Positions 56,211 through 64,000 of a stretch of 64,000 bases of DNA are shown here, in pieces. The translations under genes and the position numbers were made by a program. Where the stretch lies: NCBI RefSeq assembly GCF_012848175.1, contig NZ_CP051651.1, positions 1,860,001 to 1,924,000 of the forward strand, read 5' to 3'. The first letter of the stretch is position 1. Each line of letters begins with the position of its first letter. The notes beneath the pieces were generated by a model. It was given only the letters and a program-made list of their open reading frames with translations. It did not search any database and was not told the DNA's origin. This DNA is from Xanthomonas campestris pv. badrii (GTDB lineage Bacteria; Pseudomonadota; Gammaproteobacteria; Xanthomonadales; Xanthomonadaceae).

Positions 56211-57488
56211 TCAGGCGTAGGCGTCCAGCAATCCACGCTGGCGTAACACCACCGACGGGATTCCGACGGCCGGGCTGTCGTCCAGGGTAAGGCCGTTGCC
56301 CTCGCTGGCGCCGCCATTGCGATTGCCGGACTGGCTCTGCTGTTGCTGGCTCACATCGGCCTGGCCGAGCTGGAAGCCGCCCTGACCGAGCATTTCGCGC
56401 AGCCGCGGCAGGCTCTGCTCCAGCGCCTGCCGGGTGTCGGCATGGGCGGCGGTGAAGCTGGCGTTGACCTTGTCGCCTTCCAGGTGCAGCCGTACTTCGA
56501 CCGGGCCCATCTCGTTGGGGGTGAGCTTGATGTGGGCGTGGCCGATCTTCTGGTCGGCCAGCCAGCTCAGGCGCGCGCCGATGGCATCGTCGAAGGTGTC
56601 GCTGCCCATTTCCGGGGTCGGCGTGGGCGAGGCGCTGAAGATCGGCGCCGGGTCCTGCAGGCGGGTGAGCGTGGGCGCGGCGGTGGGCAACACGAACGCC
56701 GGGGCATCCGGTGCGTCCACGGCGGCGGTGTCGTCGGCCGGGTCCAACGCCTTGGCGGCCATGCTCATCAGCGCGGCGGTCTGCGCGTCGCCGCTGACCG
56801 CAGTGGTCGAGGTTGGCTTGGCGCCTGCGGCGGCAGCCGGCGCCAGCCCACCCAGGGCGGGCAGGGCCGTGGTGGCGGTTGCGGCATTGCCGGCTGTGGG
56901 TGCGGTGGCGTCGGTCGGCACTGCGGTGGCGGTCGGCGTGGCGCCGGCCGCATTGGCCATGCTGGCGGCCAGCGCAGCGGCAGCGGCGGCCAGCACATCG
57001 CCGCCCGGTACCGCCTGGGCCAGCAGGCTCAGGCCAAAACCGCCCAGGCCGGCGGGCGGCCAGCCGGCCTCGGTGGGCGTGGCTGCATCGGCGGGCGCGT
57101 CCTTGCCGTCCTTGCTGGCGGTTGCGCTTTTCCCGCTCGCGGCGGCGGCACTGCTGTCCTTGGCTGCCGGTTCCTTGGCGGGCTGGGCTGGCTTGGCATC
57201 GGCATCCTGGGCGCGCGGGCGCCTGGTCGCATCGCCGGGCGCGTCATCGCCCTGTTCGTCGTCAGAGCGATTCTTGTCGGATTGGCTGGATTTGGCGGCA
57301 GGCGGCTTGGCCGGCACGCGCTCGGGCGCCTGCTGCGGGGCCTGGTTGGGCGTGTTGGCCGGAGTGAGCATGCGCGCAAACTGGTCCTGCGCCGGATCCT
57401 GCTCGGACGAGGGGTCGCTGTAGCTGGACTTCTTGCCGGTGCTGGCAAGCGCGCCAAGGCCGGCGGCAAAGGCGGACAGGGGGTTCAT
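56211..57488 (-). CDS. fliK: Flagellar hook-length control protein FliK
   Basis: 425 residues. A long low-complexity ruler region rich in Ala, Pro, Thr and Lys (about 25-310), then the Flg_hook domain: HIKLTPNEMGPVEVRLHLEG, VNASFTAAHADTRQALEQSL, LREMLGQGGFQLGQADV, and a Gln/Ser-rich tail. It measures hook length and triggers the FlhB switch. The ATG at 57488 overlaps the fliJ stop by ATGA. Confidence 0.94.
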   Translation of the reverse strand: MNPLSAFAAGLGALASTGKKSSYSDPSSEQDPAQDQFARMLTPANTPNQAPQQAPERVPAKPPAAKSSQSDKNRSDDEQGDDAPGDATRRPRAQDADAKPAQPAKEPAAKDSSAAAASGKSATASKDGKDAPADAATPTEAGWPPAGLGGFGLSLLAQAVPGGDVLAAAAAALAASMANAAGATPTATAVPTDATAPTAGNAATATTALPALGGLAPAAAAGAKPTSTTAVSGDAQTAALMSMAAKALDPADDTAAVDAPDAPAFVLPTAAPTLTRLQDPAPIFSASPTPTPEMGSDTFDDAIGARLSWLADQKIGHAHIKLTPNEMGPVEVRLHLEGDKVNASFTAAHADTRQALEQSLPRLREMLGQGGFQLGQADVSQQQQSQSGNRNGGASEGNGLTLDDSPAVGIPSVVLRQRGLLDAYA

Positions 57489-57940
57489 ACGGCGTCTCCG
57501 TGAGTATCTTCGGCCCGCGCCAGGCGCGAGCGGCGTGCGCCCAGATCGTCCATTTCGCGCTGGTCGCGGCGTTCGATCACCTTGTTTTCCTGGGCGCGGT
57601 AACTGGCCGCCAGCTGCTCCAGCACCTGCTTCTCGCGGCTGGCCAGCAGCAGGCGGGTGCGTTCGGATTCGACCTTGGCGCGGTTGCTTTCCACGGTCTG
57701 GGCCTGTTGCAGCACGGCGCTGTCGAGCCGGTCCAGGAACGCGCGGCGGTTGCTCAGCGCCACGGCGCTGGTACCGGCCATGTGGCTGTTGGCGTATTCC
57801 TCGGCATAGCGGCGCAGTTCTTCCAGGCGCGACTGGTGGGTGTCCAGCACGCGCTGGCGCTCGGCCAGGTCGCGGGCCACCTTGTCTTCCTGTTCCTGCG
57901 CGCGGCGCAGCAGGGGGTCGATTCGCTTGGACTGGATCAT
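57485..57940 (-). CDS. fliJ: Flagellar export chaperone FliJ
   Basis: 151 residues, almost entirely an antiparallel coiled coil (LLRRAQEQEDKVARDLAERQ, RYAEEYANSHMAGTSAVALS, VESERTRLLLASREKQVLEQ). It is the stalk of the export ATPase, working between FliI and FlhA. Starts 3 bp after fliI. Confidence 0.94.
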   Translation of the reverse strand: MIQSKRIDPLLRRAQEQEDKVARDLAERQRVLDTHQSRLEELRRYAEEYANSHMAGTSAVALSNRRAFLDRLDSAVLQQAQTVESNRAKVESERTRLLLASREKQVLEQLAASYRAQENKVIERRDQREMDDLGARRSRLARAEDTHGDAV

Positions 57941-57943
57941 GGA

Positions 57944-59320
57944 TTAGTTCTCGGGTTCCACCAGCTGCTGCAGCGCGGACAGGCTGTCGCTCAGCAGCGA
58001 GGCCTTGTGCACGTCCTGGCCAAGGAATTCGACGATCTCCGGCCAACGCGCCAATGCTTCGTCGGTGGCCGGATCGCTGCCGCGCTGGTAGGCGCCGATG
58101 GCGATCAGGTCGCGGTTGGCGGTGTAGGCGGAGAGCAGGCGCTTGAGCTTGCGGATGCGCAGGCGCCAGGGTTCGTCGGCGATGTCCTGCACCACGCGGC
58201 TGACCGAGGATTCCAGGTCGATGGCCGGGTACAGGCCGCTGTCGGCTACCCGACGCGAGAGCAGGATGTGGCCGTCCAGGATGGCGCGGGCGGCGTCGGC
58301 GATCGGGTCCTGCGGATCGTCGCCTTCGGTCAGCACGGTGTAGAAGGCGGTGATCGAGCCGCGGCCCTTGGCGCCGTTGCCGGCGCGTTCCACCAGCGCC
58401 GGCAATTTGGCGAACACCGACGGCGGGTAGCCGCGGGTGGTCGGCGGCTCGCCGACCGACAGGCCGATCTCGCGCTGCGCCTGCGCAAAGCGGGTCAGCG
58501 AGTCCATCAGCAGCAGCACGTTCAAGCCCTGGTCGCGGAACCATTCGGCGATGGCGGTGGCGCGGTAGGCGCCATGCAGGCGTGCCAGCGGCGGGCGGTC
58601 GGCCGGCGCGGCCACCACCACGGCGCGGCGCAGGCCTTCTTCGCCCAGGGTGGTTTCGACGAAATCGCGCACTTCGCGGCCACGTTCGCCGATCAGCCCC
58701 ACCACGATGACATCGGCCGAGGTGAAGCGGGTCATCATGCCCAGCAGCGTCGATTTGCCGACGCCGGAGCCGGCGAACAGGCCTACGCGCTGGCCGCGGC
58801 CGATCGGCAGCATGGCATTGATGGCGCGCACGCCCACGTCCAGCGAGGTGGTGATGGGTTCGCGCGCCAGCGGGTTGATCGACACACCGGCCATGCCGAT
58901 GCTGCCTTCGGCGCGGATCGGGCCCTTGCCGTCCAGCGGGGTGCCGTCGCTGTCGATGACCCGGCCGAGCAGGCCTTCGCCCACTTCCACGCCGCCGCGG
59001 CGCCGCGAGGGCACCACGCGGGCATTGGGCAGCAGGCCGTGCAGTTCGGCGCTGGGCATCAGGTAGGTGCGTTCGCCGGCAAAGCCGACCACTTCCGCAT
59101 CCACCCAGCCGCCGTCCACTTCCACCTTGCAGGTGGCGCCCATCGGCGCTTCGCAGCCGGTGGCTTCCAGGGTCAGGCCGACGGCGCGGCGCAGGATGCC
59201 TTCACGGATCAGGGTGCGGCCCGCGGCCGGGTCCAGGCCCAGGCCGCCCAGGCGGGTGGCCAGGCGCAGATTGCGTGCATCCAGCCAGTCGGCCGGGGTG
59301 GCTCCCAACAGGGCGCTCAC
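57944..59320 (-). CDS. fliI: Flagellar export ATPase FliI
   Basis: 458 residues from a GTG at 59320. F1-type ATPase with Walker A FAGSGVGKSTLL (residues about 182-193), the Walker B region LNVLLLMDSLTRFAQAQREI, and the ring signature GEPPTTRGYPPSVFAKLPAL. It energises unfolding and chaperone release of export substrates. Overlaps fliH by 4 bp. Confidence 0.97.
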   Translation of the reverse strand: MSALLGATPADWLDARNLRLATRLGGLGLDPAAGRTLIREGILRRAVGLTLEATGCEAPMGATCKVEVDGGWVDAEVVGFAGERTYLMPSAELHGLLPNARVVPSRRRGGVEVGEGLLGRVIDSDGTPLDGKGPIRAEGSIGMAGVSINPLAREPITTSLDVGVRAINAMLPIGRGQRVGLFAGSGVGKSTLLGMMTRFTSADVIVVGLIGERGREVRDFVETTLGEEGLRRAVVVAAPADRPPLARLHGAYRATAIAEWFRDQGLNVLLLMDSLTRFAQAQREIGLSVGEPPTTRGYPPSVFAKLPALVERAGNGAKGRGSITAFYTVLTEGDDPQDPIADAARAILDGHILLSRRVADSGLYPAIDLESSVSRVVQDIADEPWRLRIRKLKRLLSAYTANRDLIAIGAYQRGSDPATDEALARWPEIVEFLGQDVHKASLLSDSLSALQQLVEPEN

Positions 59321-59937
59321 AGGCCTGCTCCGGATTTACGCATGACCGTCTCCAGCGCAGCCCGCAGGCGCGCGTCCAGGGTGCCGTCCACGCGCACGCT
59401 CTCGGCGTGCACGCGCAGGTCGCCGCGGCTCAGGCTCATGTCCGGGGCCACGCGGGTGGTGCTGCTGGGCGCCAGGTGCGGCAGCAGCGCGGTGATGTCG
59501 TCCGGGTGCAGGCGCACTTCGACCTCGCGGCCGGCGCCGCCGACCGCATCCACGGCCTCGCCGACCAGGTCGGCCAGCAGCTGCGGATCGGCCTGGTAGG
59601 CACGGCCGACCAGCTGGCCGGCGATGCGCACGGCCAGCTCGCCGAGCGCGCCGACCACTTCGTTTTCCAGCCGCGCCAGCGGGCGGGTGAAGTTGTCCAG
59701 GATGCCGTCGATCTGCGCGGTGAGGCGGCGCACTTCCGACTGGCCCTGGGCAAAGCCTTCGGCATGGCCGCGGGCAAAACCCTCCTGCTGGGCGGCGTCC
59801 TGGATGGCCTGGATCTCTTCCAGGGTGGGCGGGCGCAGCACCGGCTCCAGCACGGCAGGTTCGTCGTACTCCGGCTCCGGCAGGGCCGGGGCCATGTGCA
59901 GGTCGGGGGCCAGCCAGCGGGTGACCACGTCGTTCAT
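59317..59937 (-). CDS. fliH: Flagellar export regulator FliH
   Basis: 206 residues. Coiled-coil N-terminal half with the GxxxG-like repeats of FliH (EGFARGHAEGFAQGQ) and the C-terminal domain binding FliI (ADLVGEAVDAVGGAGREVEV, SLSRGDLRVHAESVRVDGTL). It anchors and restrains the ATPase at the C-ring. ATG overlaps fliG by 4 bp. Confidence 0.95.
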   Translation of the reverse strand: MNDVVTRWLAPDLHMAPALPEPEYDEPAVLEPVLRPPTLEEIQAIQDAAQQEGFARGHAEGFAQGQSEVRRLTAQIDGILDNFTRPLARLENEVVGALGELAVRIAGQLVGRAYQADPQLLADLVGEAVDAVGGAGREVEVRLHPDDITALLPHLAPSSTTRVAPDMSLSRGDLRVHAESVRVDGTLDARLRAALETVMRKSGAGL

Positions 59938-60944
59938 ACCATCGCCTCCGCACCGGCGCCGCCCAGGCTGATGGCGCCTTCGTCAGCCAGGCGGCGGACG
60001 ATGGTGAGGATTTCCTTCTGCGCCGCTTCCACGTCGGCCAGGCGCACCGGGCCGCGCGCTTCCATGTCCTCGAGCAGGATCTCGGCCGCGCGCTGGGACA
60101 TGTTGCGGGTGATCTTCTCGCGCACCTTGACGTCGGCGCCGCGCAGGGCCAGGCCCAGGCGCTCGCCGGAGACTTCGCGCAGCAGGGTCTGCAGGCCGCG
60201 GTCGTCCAGGTCCACCAGATTGTCGAACACGAACATCAGGTCCTGGATCTTGCCGGCCAGGTCGGCATCGATCTTGCCGATCTCGCCCAGCACGCCCTGG
60301 TCGGAGCCGGTGTCCAGGAAGTTGAGGATGTTGGCCGCCACCTTGATGCCGCCCACGTTGGACGACTTCAGGTTCTGGTTGCCGGCGAACTGGCGTTCCA
60401 TGATGTCGTTGAGCTCGCTCAGCGCGTTCGGCGGAATGCCGTCCAGCGTGGCGATGCGCAGCAGCACGTCGGCGCGGGTACGCTCGGGCAGCAGCTTCAG
60501 CGCCTCGGCGGCCTGGTCGCTGTCCAGATGCGCCATCACGATCGCGATGATCTGCGGGTGTTCGTTGCGCACCAGGTCGGCGACCGCGCGCGGGTCCATC
60601 CACTTAAGGGTGTCCAGGCCGGTGGTGTTGCGGCCCAGCAGGATGCGGTCGATCAGGCCGCCGGCCTTGTCGGCACCCAGCGCCTGGATCAGCACGTTGC
60701 GGATGTAGTCGTCGGCGCCCACGCCCAGCGAGGTCTTGCCGGCCAGTTCGCCGTTGAACTCGTCCATCACCTTTTCGACCTGATCGCGCGAGATGCCGGT
60801 CATGGTGGCCATGGCGATGCCGATCTTCTGCACCTCCTTGGGGTCCATGTGCTTGAGCACTTCGGCCGCATCGCTTTCCCCAAGCGACAGCAACAGCACG
60901 GCGGCGCGCTGTACGCCGGTCATCGGTGGTGTATCAGGCTTCAC
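59934..60944 (-). CDS. fliG: Flagellar motor switch protein FliG
   Basis: 336 residues from a GTG at 60944. Three armadillo-like domains: N-terminal FliF-binding part (RAAVLLLSLGESDAAEVLKH), middle EHPQ motif (VRNEHPQIIAIVMAHLDSDQ) and C-terminal torque helix with charged residues (DLDDRGLQTLLREVSGERLG). It is the rotor partner of the MotA loop. The start lies 11 bp inside the end of fliF. Confidence 0.97.
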   Translation of the reverse strand: MKPDTPPMTGVQRAAVLLLSLGESDAAEVLKHMDPKEVQKIGIAMATMTGISRDQVEKVMDEFNGELAGKTSLGVGADDYIRNVLIQALGADKAGGLIDRILLGRNTTGLDTLKWMDPRAVADLVRNEHPQIIAIVMAHLDSDQAAEALKLLPERTRADVLLRIATLDGIPPNALSELNDIMERQFAGNQNLKSSNVGGIKVAANILNFLDTGSDQGVLGEIGKIDADLAGKIQDLMFVFDNLVDLDDRGLQTLLREVSGERLGLALRGADVKVREKITRNMSQRAAEILLEDMEARGPVRLADVEAAQKEILTIVRRLADEGAISLGGAGAEAMV

Positions 60945-62658
60945 TGGCGACCCATCCCTTCACGACTTGAGCGACACGTTTCGAATCGGCTTTGACCGCC
61001 TCGCGAGCCACGCGCATGCGCTCTTCGTAGGCGTCCGGCAGGGCGATCGGGCTCTTCTTGTCCTGACCGATCTGCGCGGTGTCTTCTTCCAGGCGGGGCA
61101 TCAGGTCGTCGTCTTCGTCGACCATCCGCACGTCGGCGCTCTGCGGAGTGCCATCGTTGCCAGCCTTGCCCTGCTTGTCCTTGACCGCGGTCACGCCGGT
61201 GAGCTGGCGCAGGGTGGGGCGTACCACGCCGAACAGCAGCGCCAGCACCACCACCGCACCGACCAGCAGGCGCAGACCGTTCTGCACGCGCGGGTCTTCC
61301 CACCACTTCGGGCCTTCCTCGCCCGCCACCGCCTCCCGCACGAACGGGGCATTCATCACCGACACCGTGTCGCCACGTGCCGCGTCGAAGCCCACTGCCT
61401 GCTTGACCAGGCCTTCGATACGGGTGAGCTCGGCAGCGGTCAGCGGCTGCTCCACCATCTTGCCCTTGGCACCGGGGCGCGGGACGTTGTCCAGCAACAC
61501 CGCCACCGACACCCGCTTGATACGGCCGGCCGGCTGACGGGTGTGTTGCAAGGTTCGGTCCAATTCGTAGTTGCGGGTGGCGCTCTTGGAACTTTCGGTC
61601 GGCGTGGCCGGGGCGGCGGCCTGGCCATTGGCGGCCGCCGGGGTGCCCGGCGCGCCGGCCACGGCCGGAGCCGGCGGCTGGCCAGGGCTGTTGCTGGTGG
61701 CGCCCGGAGGGCCCTGCGGGCCGGTGGCGCTGGTGCTGGTGTCGCTGACCTGCTCGCTGCGCAGCTTGGCCGGCTCGCCGTTGTAGAGCTCGCGGGCCTC
61801 TTCCACCACCGAGAAGTCCATGTCCACGCTGGTTTCCGGATTGACCCGGCCCGGGCCGGTCATCGGCTCCAGCAGCTCGCGGATGCGCTGGTTGTAGGAG
61901 CTTTCCTGGCGGCGCACCTGTTCGAACTGGGCGGCGTGCTGGGCGGCGTCGCTGTTCGGGTCGGCGATGGAGAGCATGCGGCCGCTCTGGTCGACCACGG
62001 TCACCCGCTCGGGGGTCATGTCCGGGATGCTGGACGCCACCAGGTTGACGATGGCATCGACCTGGTTGCGCTCCAGGCCCTGGCCGCCGCGCAGTTCCAG
62101 CACCACCGAGGCACTGGCCACATCACGCTGGCGGGTGAAGGCGCTGGGCTTGGGAATGGCCAGGTGCACACGGGCTTCGCGCACCGGGCGCAGGGTGCCG
62201 ATGGTGCGCGAGAGTTCGGTTTCCAGCGCGTGCTGGTAGCGGGCGTTTTCCACGAACTGGCTGACGCCGAAGCCCGGGTCCTTTTCCATCAATTCGAAGC
62301 CGCCGCCGGTTTCCTTGCCGGTCAGGCCGGAGCCGGCCAGCTTCAGGCGGGCGTCGTACAGGCGGTCCTGCGGCACCGAGATGGCGCCGGTGGCCTGGTC
62401 GATCTTGTAGGGGATCTGCGCGGTGCGCAGCAGGTCGGCCGCCTCGGCATTGCCCTTTTCATCCAGGCCGGTATATAGCGCCTGGTAGCCGGGTTGCTGC
62501 GACCAGAAGAACACCGCCAGGCCGGCTGCGACCGCCAGGGCGATCATCGCCATCATGGTCAGCTTGCGGGTGATCTGCAGGCTGCGGACACGGTCGAACC
62601 ACTGACCCGCCTTCTCGGCGTTCTGGTTCACGTTTTCTCTGCTGATCGCGAGTGCCAT
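60934..62658 (-). CDS. fliF: Flagellar MS-ring protein FliF
   Basis: 574 residues. Two membrane helices (about 37-57, MMAMIALAVAAGLAVFFWSQ, and about 458-478, LLVGAVVVLALLFGVVRPTL) flank the large periplasmic ring-building domains (YKIDQATGAISVPQDRLYDA, VSQFVENARYQHALETELSR) and an Ala/Pro-rich insertion (about 310-350). The C-terminal tail (DDDLMPRLEEDTAQIGQ...) binds FliG. It forms the base plate of the flagellum and follows fliE by 13 bp. Confidence 0.97.
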   Translation of the reverse strand: MALAISRENVNQNAEKAGQWFDRVRSLQITRKLTMMAMIALAVAAGLAVFFWSQQPGYQALYTGLDEKGNAEAADLLRTAQIPYKIDQATGAISVPQDRLYDARLKLAGSGLTGKETGGGFELMEKDPGFGVSQFVENARYQHALETELSRTIGTLRPVREARVHLAIPKPSAFTRQRDVASASVVLELRGGQGLERNQVDAIVNLVASSIPDMTPERVTVVDQSGRMLSIADPNSDAAQHAAQFEQVRRQESSYNQRIRELLEPMTGPGRVNPETSVDMDFSVVEEARELYNGEPAKLRSEQVSDTSTSATGPQGPPGATSNSPGQPPAPAVAGAPGTPAAANGQAAAPATPTESSKSATRNYELDRTLQHTRQPAGRIKRVSVAVLLDNVPRPGAKGKMVEQPLTAAELTRIEGLVKQAVGFDAARGDTVSVMNAPFVREAVAGEEGPKWWEDPRVQNGLRLLVGAVVVLALLFGVVRPTLRQLTGVTAVKDKQGKAGNDGTPQSADVRMVDEDDDLMPRLEEDTAQIGQDKKSPIALPDAYEERMRVAREAVKADSKRVAQVVKGWVASEA

Positions 62659-62671
62659 GTGTCGTCAATCC

Positions 62672-63043
62672 TTACAGCGGCATGTTCATGACGTCCTGGT
62701 AAGCCTGGACGAGACGGTTACGGACTTCCACGGTGGCGCGGAAGGCCACCTGGGACTGCTGGGAGGCGACCATGACCCGGGCCAGATCGGCACTGGGGTC
62801 GCCCATTTCAAACGCCTTGGAGAGCGCACCGGCCTTCTGCTGGGCCTCATTGACGCCGCCGATGGCGCCGCGCAAGGTCTCGCTGAAGCTCGGTGCCTGG
62901 GTGGCCGGGGTCCCCTGTGCGCCGGCCAGCCCCTGGATCTGGTTGCCGCGCGCCGCATCGCCCACCGCGCCCATGGGGCCTTGGCCCATCTGCGTCTGGT
63001 AGCTGCGGATCTGCGAGAGGATGGAGGTGACGGAATCGCTCAT
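62672..63043 (-). CDS. fliE: Flagellar hook-basal body protein FliE
   Basis: 123 residues from the ATG at 63043; longer in-frame starts would cross the promoter. The C-terminal helical half has the FliE pattern FEMGDPSADLARVMVASQQS and VAFRATVEVRNRLVQAYQDV. It joins the rod to the MS ring and is the first exported rod protein. First gene of fliEFGHIJK. Confidence 0.95.
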   Translation of the reverse strand: MSDSVTSILSQIRSYQTQMGQGPMGAVGDAARGNQIQGLAGAQGTPATQAPSFSETLRGAIGGVNEAQQKAGALSKAFEMGDPSADLARVMVASQQSQVAFRATVEVRNRLVQAYQDVMNMPL

Positions 63044-63075
63044 GGGTGCGGTCAGCCAGGGAGGCAGTGACACCA

Positions 63076-63094
63076 ATGCAAGCGGCGTGCCGAA
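63076..63094 (-). promoter_or_regulatory. Sigma-54-type promoter of the fliEFGHIJK operon
   Basis: Minus strand TTCGGCACGCCGCTTGCAT: -24 CGGCACG (consensus TGGCACG) and perfect -12 TTGC, GG-to-GC spacing 12. Predicted start near 63066, about 23 nt before the fliE ATG. Confidence 0.7.
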
Positions 63095-63159
63095 ATGGTG
63101 CCGGGATTCCGGCGCGGGGGCGTTCATGTCGCGGCTGTTGTGGTCGCGTCGCAGCGATA

Positions 63160-63550
63160 GTGCCCCCATCCGCCCTTCGGGCCCCTTCCCCCGCAAGCGG
63201 GGGAAGGGGGCCGGTGGATGGTCCGTCGCGGGGCAACCGACAGATCACACGCAGCCTGGCTTTCCTTCTCCCGCCCGCGGGAGAAGGTGGCGCGCAGCGC
63301 CGGATGAGGGCGCACCGTCAATTGCCACGCGGCTGCAGACATGGCAACCCGCGGCATCAGAGTGAAAACGCAGATCTCCATCAGTGTGGACGCATGCCCC
63401 CATCCGCCCTTCGGGCACCTTCCCCCGCAAGCGGGAGAAGGAAGCCGGTGATGGTCAGCTGCGGCGCAGCCGACAGATCACGCACAGCCAGGCATCCCTT
63501 CTCCCGCCGGCGGGAGAAGGTGGCGCGCAGCGCCGGATGAGGGCGCGCTG
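63160..63550. repeat. Cluster of four palindromic REP-like units upstream of fliE
   Basis: Two units in one orientation (about 63165-63212 and 63394-63442, CCCCCATCCGCCCTTCGGGC then CCTTCCCCCGCAAGCGGG) and two inverted (about 63262-63311 and 63497-63546, CTTCTCCCGCCCGCGGGAGA, GGTGGCGCGCAGCGCCGGAT). Each contains a GC-rich hairpin. No gene is present between 63095 and 63619. Confidence 0.85.
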
Positions 63551-63619
63551 TCAATTCACATGCAGTCAGACAGTCGTTCTACTGCAAGTGAGGAAACGCT
63601 GAAGCAGCGCACCCGCGCG

Positions 63620-64000
63620 CTAGTCAGGCAACCACGCGGCTCGCCAGGTGTCCAGATTGCTGCCGCTCAACATCCAGTCGCGCCGCACCACCTCGCGCAA
63701 AGCCGCACCCTTGGCGCGTGCAGCCTCCAGGTCCGCCAAGTGCTCGCGGATCGCGCCGATCCAGTCGCGATACCGGTTCTTCACCAGCGTCACCGGCAGC
63801 TCGCCCTGATAACAACGTACATCGCTGGCAATCACCGGATAGCCGCAGGCACCGTACTCCAGGAGCCGCAGATTGCTCTTGCACGCGTTGAACAGGTTTT
63901 GCTCCACCGGCGCCAGCGCCAGATCCAGGTCCAGCGCCGCCAGCGCGGCGGGGTACTGATCGATCGGCACGCCCGGCTGGAACTGATGGATATGCTGGCG
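63620..64000 (-). CDS. Glycosyltransferase family protein, C-terminal part (runs off the right edge)
   Basis: The last 126 residues are visible. LAPVEQNLFNACKSNLRLLE and YGACGYPVIASDVRCYQG form the nucleotide-sugar binding region of GT-B glycosyltransferases (the Lys-Ser-Asn-x-x-x-x-Glu pattern), followed by a C-terminal helix (REHLADLEAARAKGAALREV). Placed beyond fliE, where related flagellar clusters carry flagellin-modifying or polysaccharide genes, it may glycosylate flagellin or a surface polymer; the substrate cannot be told from this part. Confidence 0.75.
   Translation of the reverse strand, partial: RQHIHQFQPGVPIDQYPAALAALDLDLALAPVEQNLFNACKSNLRLLEYGACGYPVIASDVRCYQGELPVTLVKNRYRDWIGAIREHLADLEAARAKGAALREVVRRDWMLSGSNLDTWRAAWLPD

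Noticed and set aside
63160..63550. CRISPR or integrase attachment array upstream of fliE
   Set aside because: Units occur in both orientations with hairpins and no spacer pattern; better explained as REP-like repeats.
1..64000. tRNA or rRNA genes
   Set aside because: No cloverleaf-like or rRNA sequence was noticed on either strand, so the islands do not appear to use a tRNA integration site within the window.

Overview
The window is a high-GC gammaproteobacterial chromosome segment that I assign to Xanthomonas. The grounds are the fliEFGHIJK-fliLMNOP-fliQR-flhBA-flhFG-fliA-cheYZA-motCD-parA order, a TonB-dependent receptor of the Xanthomonas/Caulobacter type, a XopD-like type III effector, T4SS effectors with the Xanthomonas VirD4-interacting C-terminus, and Xanthomonas-type repeats. 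Nearly all core genes lie on the minus strand.

Layout. 1-3289: end of the chemotaxis/motility operon (motA/motC, motB/motD, ParA-like ATPase, start of a ParP/CheW-like protein with 26-residue repeats). 3290-27387: a roughly 24 kb accessory insertion between motA and cheA. It holds three copies of a 143-bp repeat, a frameshifted TonB receptor, nested IS4/IS5/IS3-family elements, a XopD-like SUMO-protease effector next to a transposon relic, and two copies of a C4-RNA-like leader followed by a small ORF and a SymE-like gene. It also holds tandem SymE/lipoprotein cassettes, a lipoprotein plus T4SS effector pair, a CPBP protease, an AT-rich HEPN-like protein and a TacA/TacT-type toxin-antitoxin pair. 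27388-33414: cheA, cheZ, cheY, fliA, flhG, flhF. 33415-39030: a second insertion, between flhF and flhA, with a T4SS coupling protein (VirD4), two small paralogues and an effector gene gutted by an IS3-family element. 39031-51907: flhA, flhB, three c-di-GMP genes (one MHYT-GGDEF-EAL, two beta-propeller GGDEF proteins), fliR, fliQ. 51908-52879: a large inverted repeat splitting fliP from fliQ. 52880-63043: fliP to fliE. 63044-64000: palindromic repeats and the end of a glycosyltransferase gene.

Function. The core genes build and steer a single polar flagellum: FliE/F/G/M/N basal body and switch, FlhAB/FliOPQR export gate, FliHIJ ATPase, FliK ruler, FlhF/FlhG placement, FliA late sigma factor, CheA/Y/Z signalling and the MotC/D stator. 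Several sigma-54-type promoters (before fliE, fliL, fliQ, flhB and flhF) fit RpoN/FleQ control. The accessory DNA carries warfare and virulence functions: T4SS antibacterial effectors with immunity lipoproteins, a plant-directed T3 effector, toxin-antitoxin modules and a possible defence protein. Both insertions fall between operon blocks. In at least two cases (fliQ, flhF) the downstream block keeps its own sigma-54 promoter, which may explain why the insertions are tolerated.

Limits: all family assignments come from reading motifs by eye; no database search was run.
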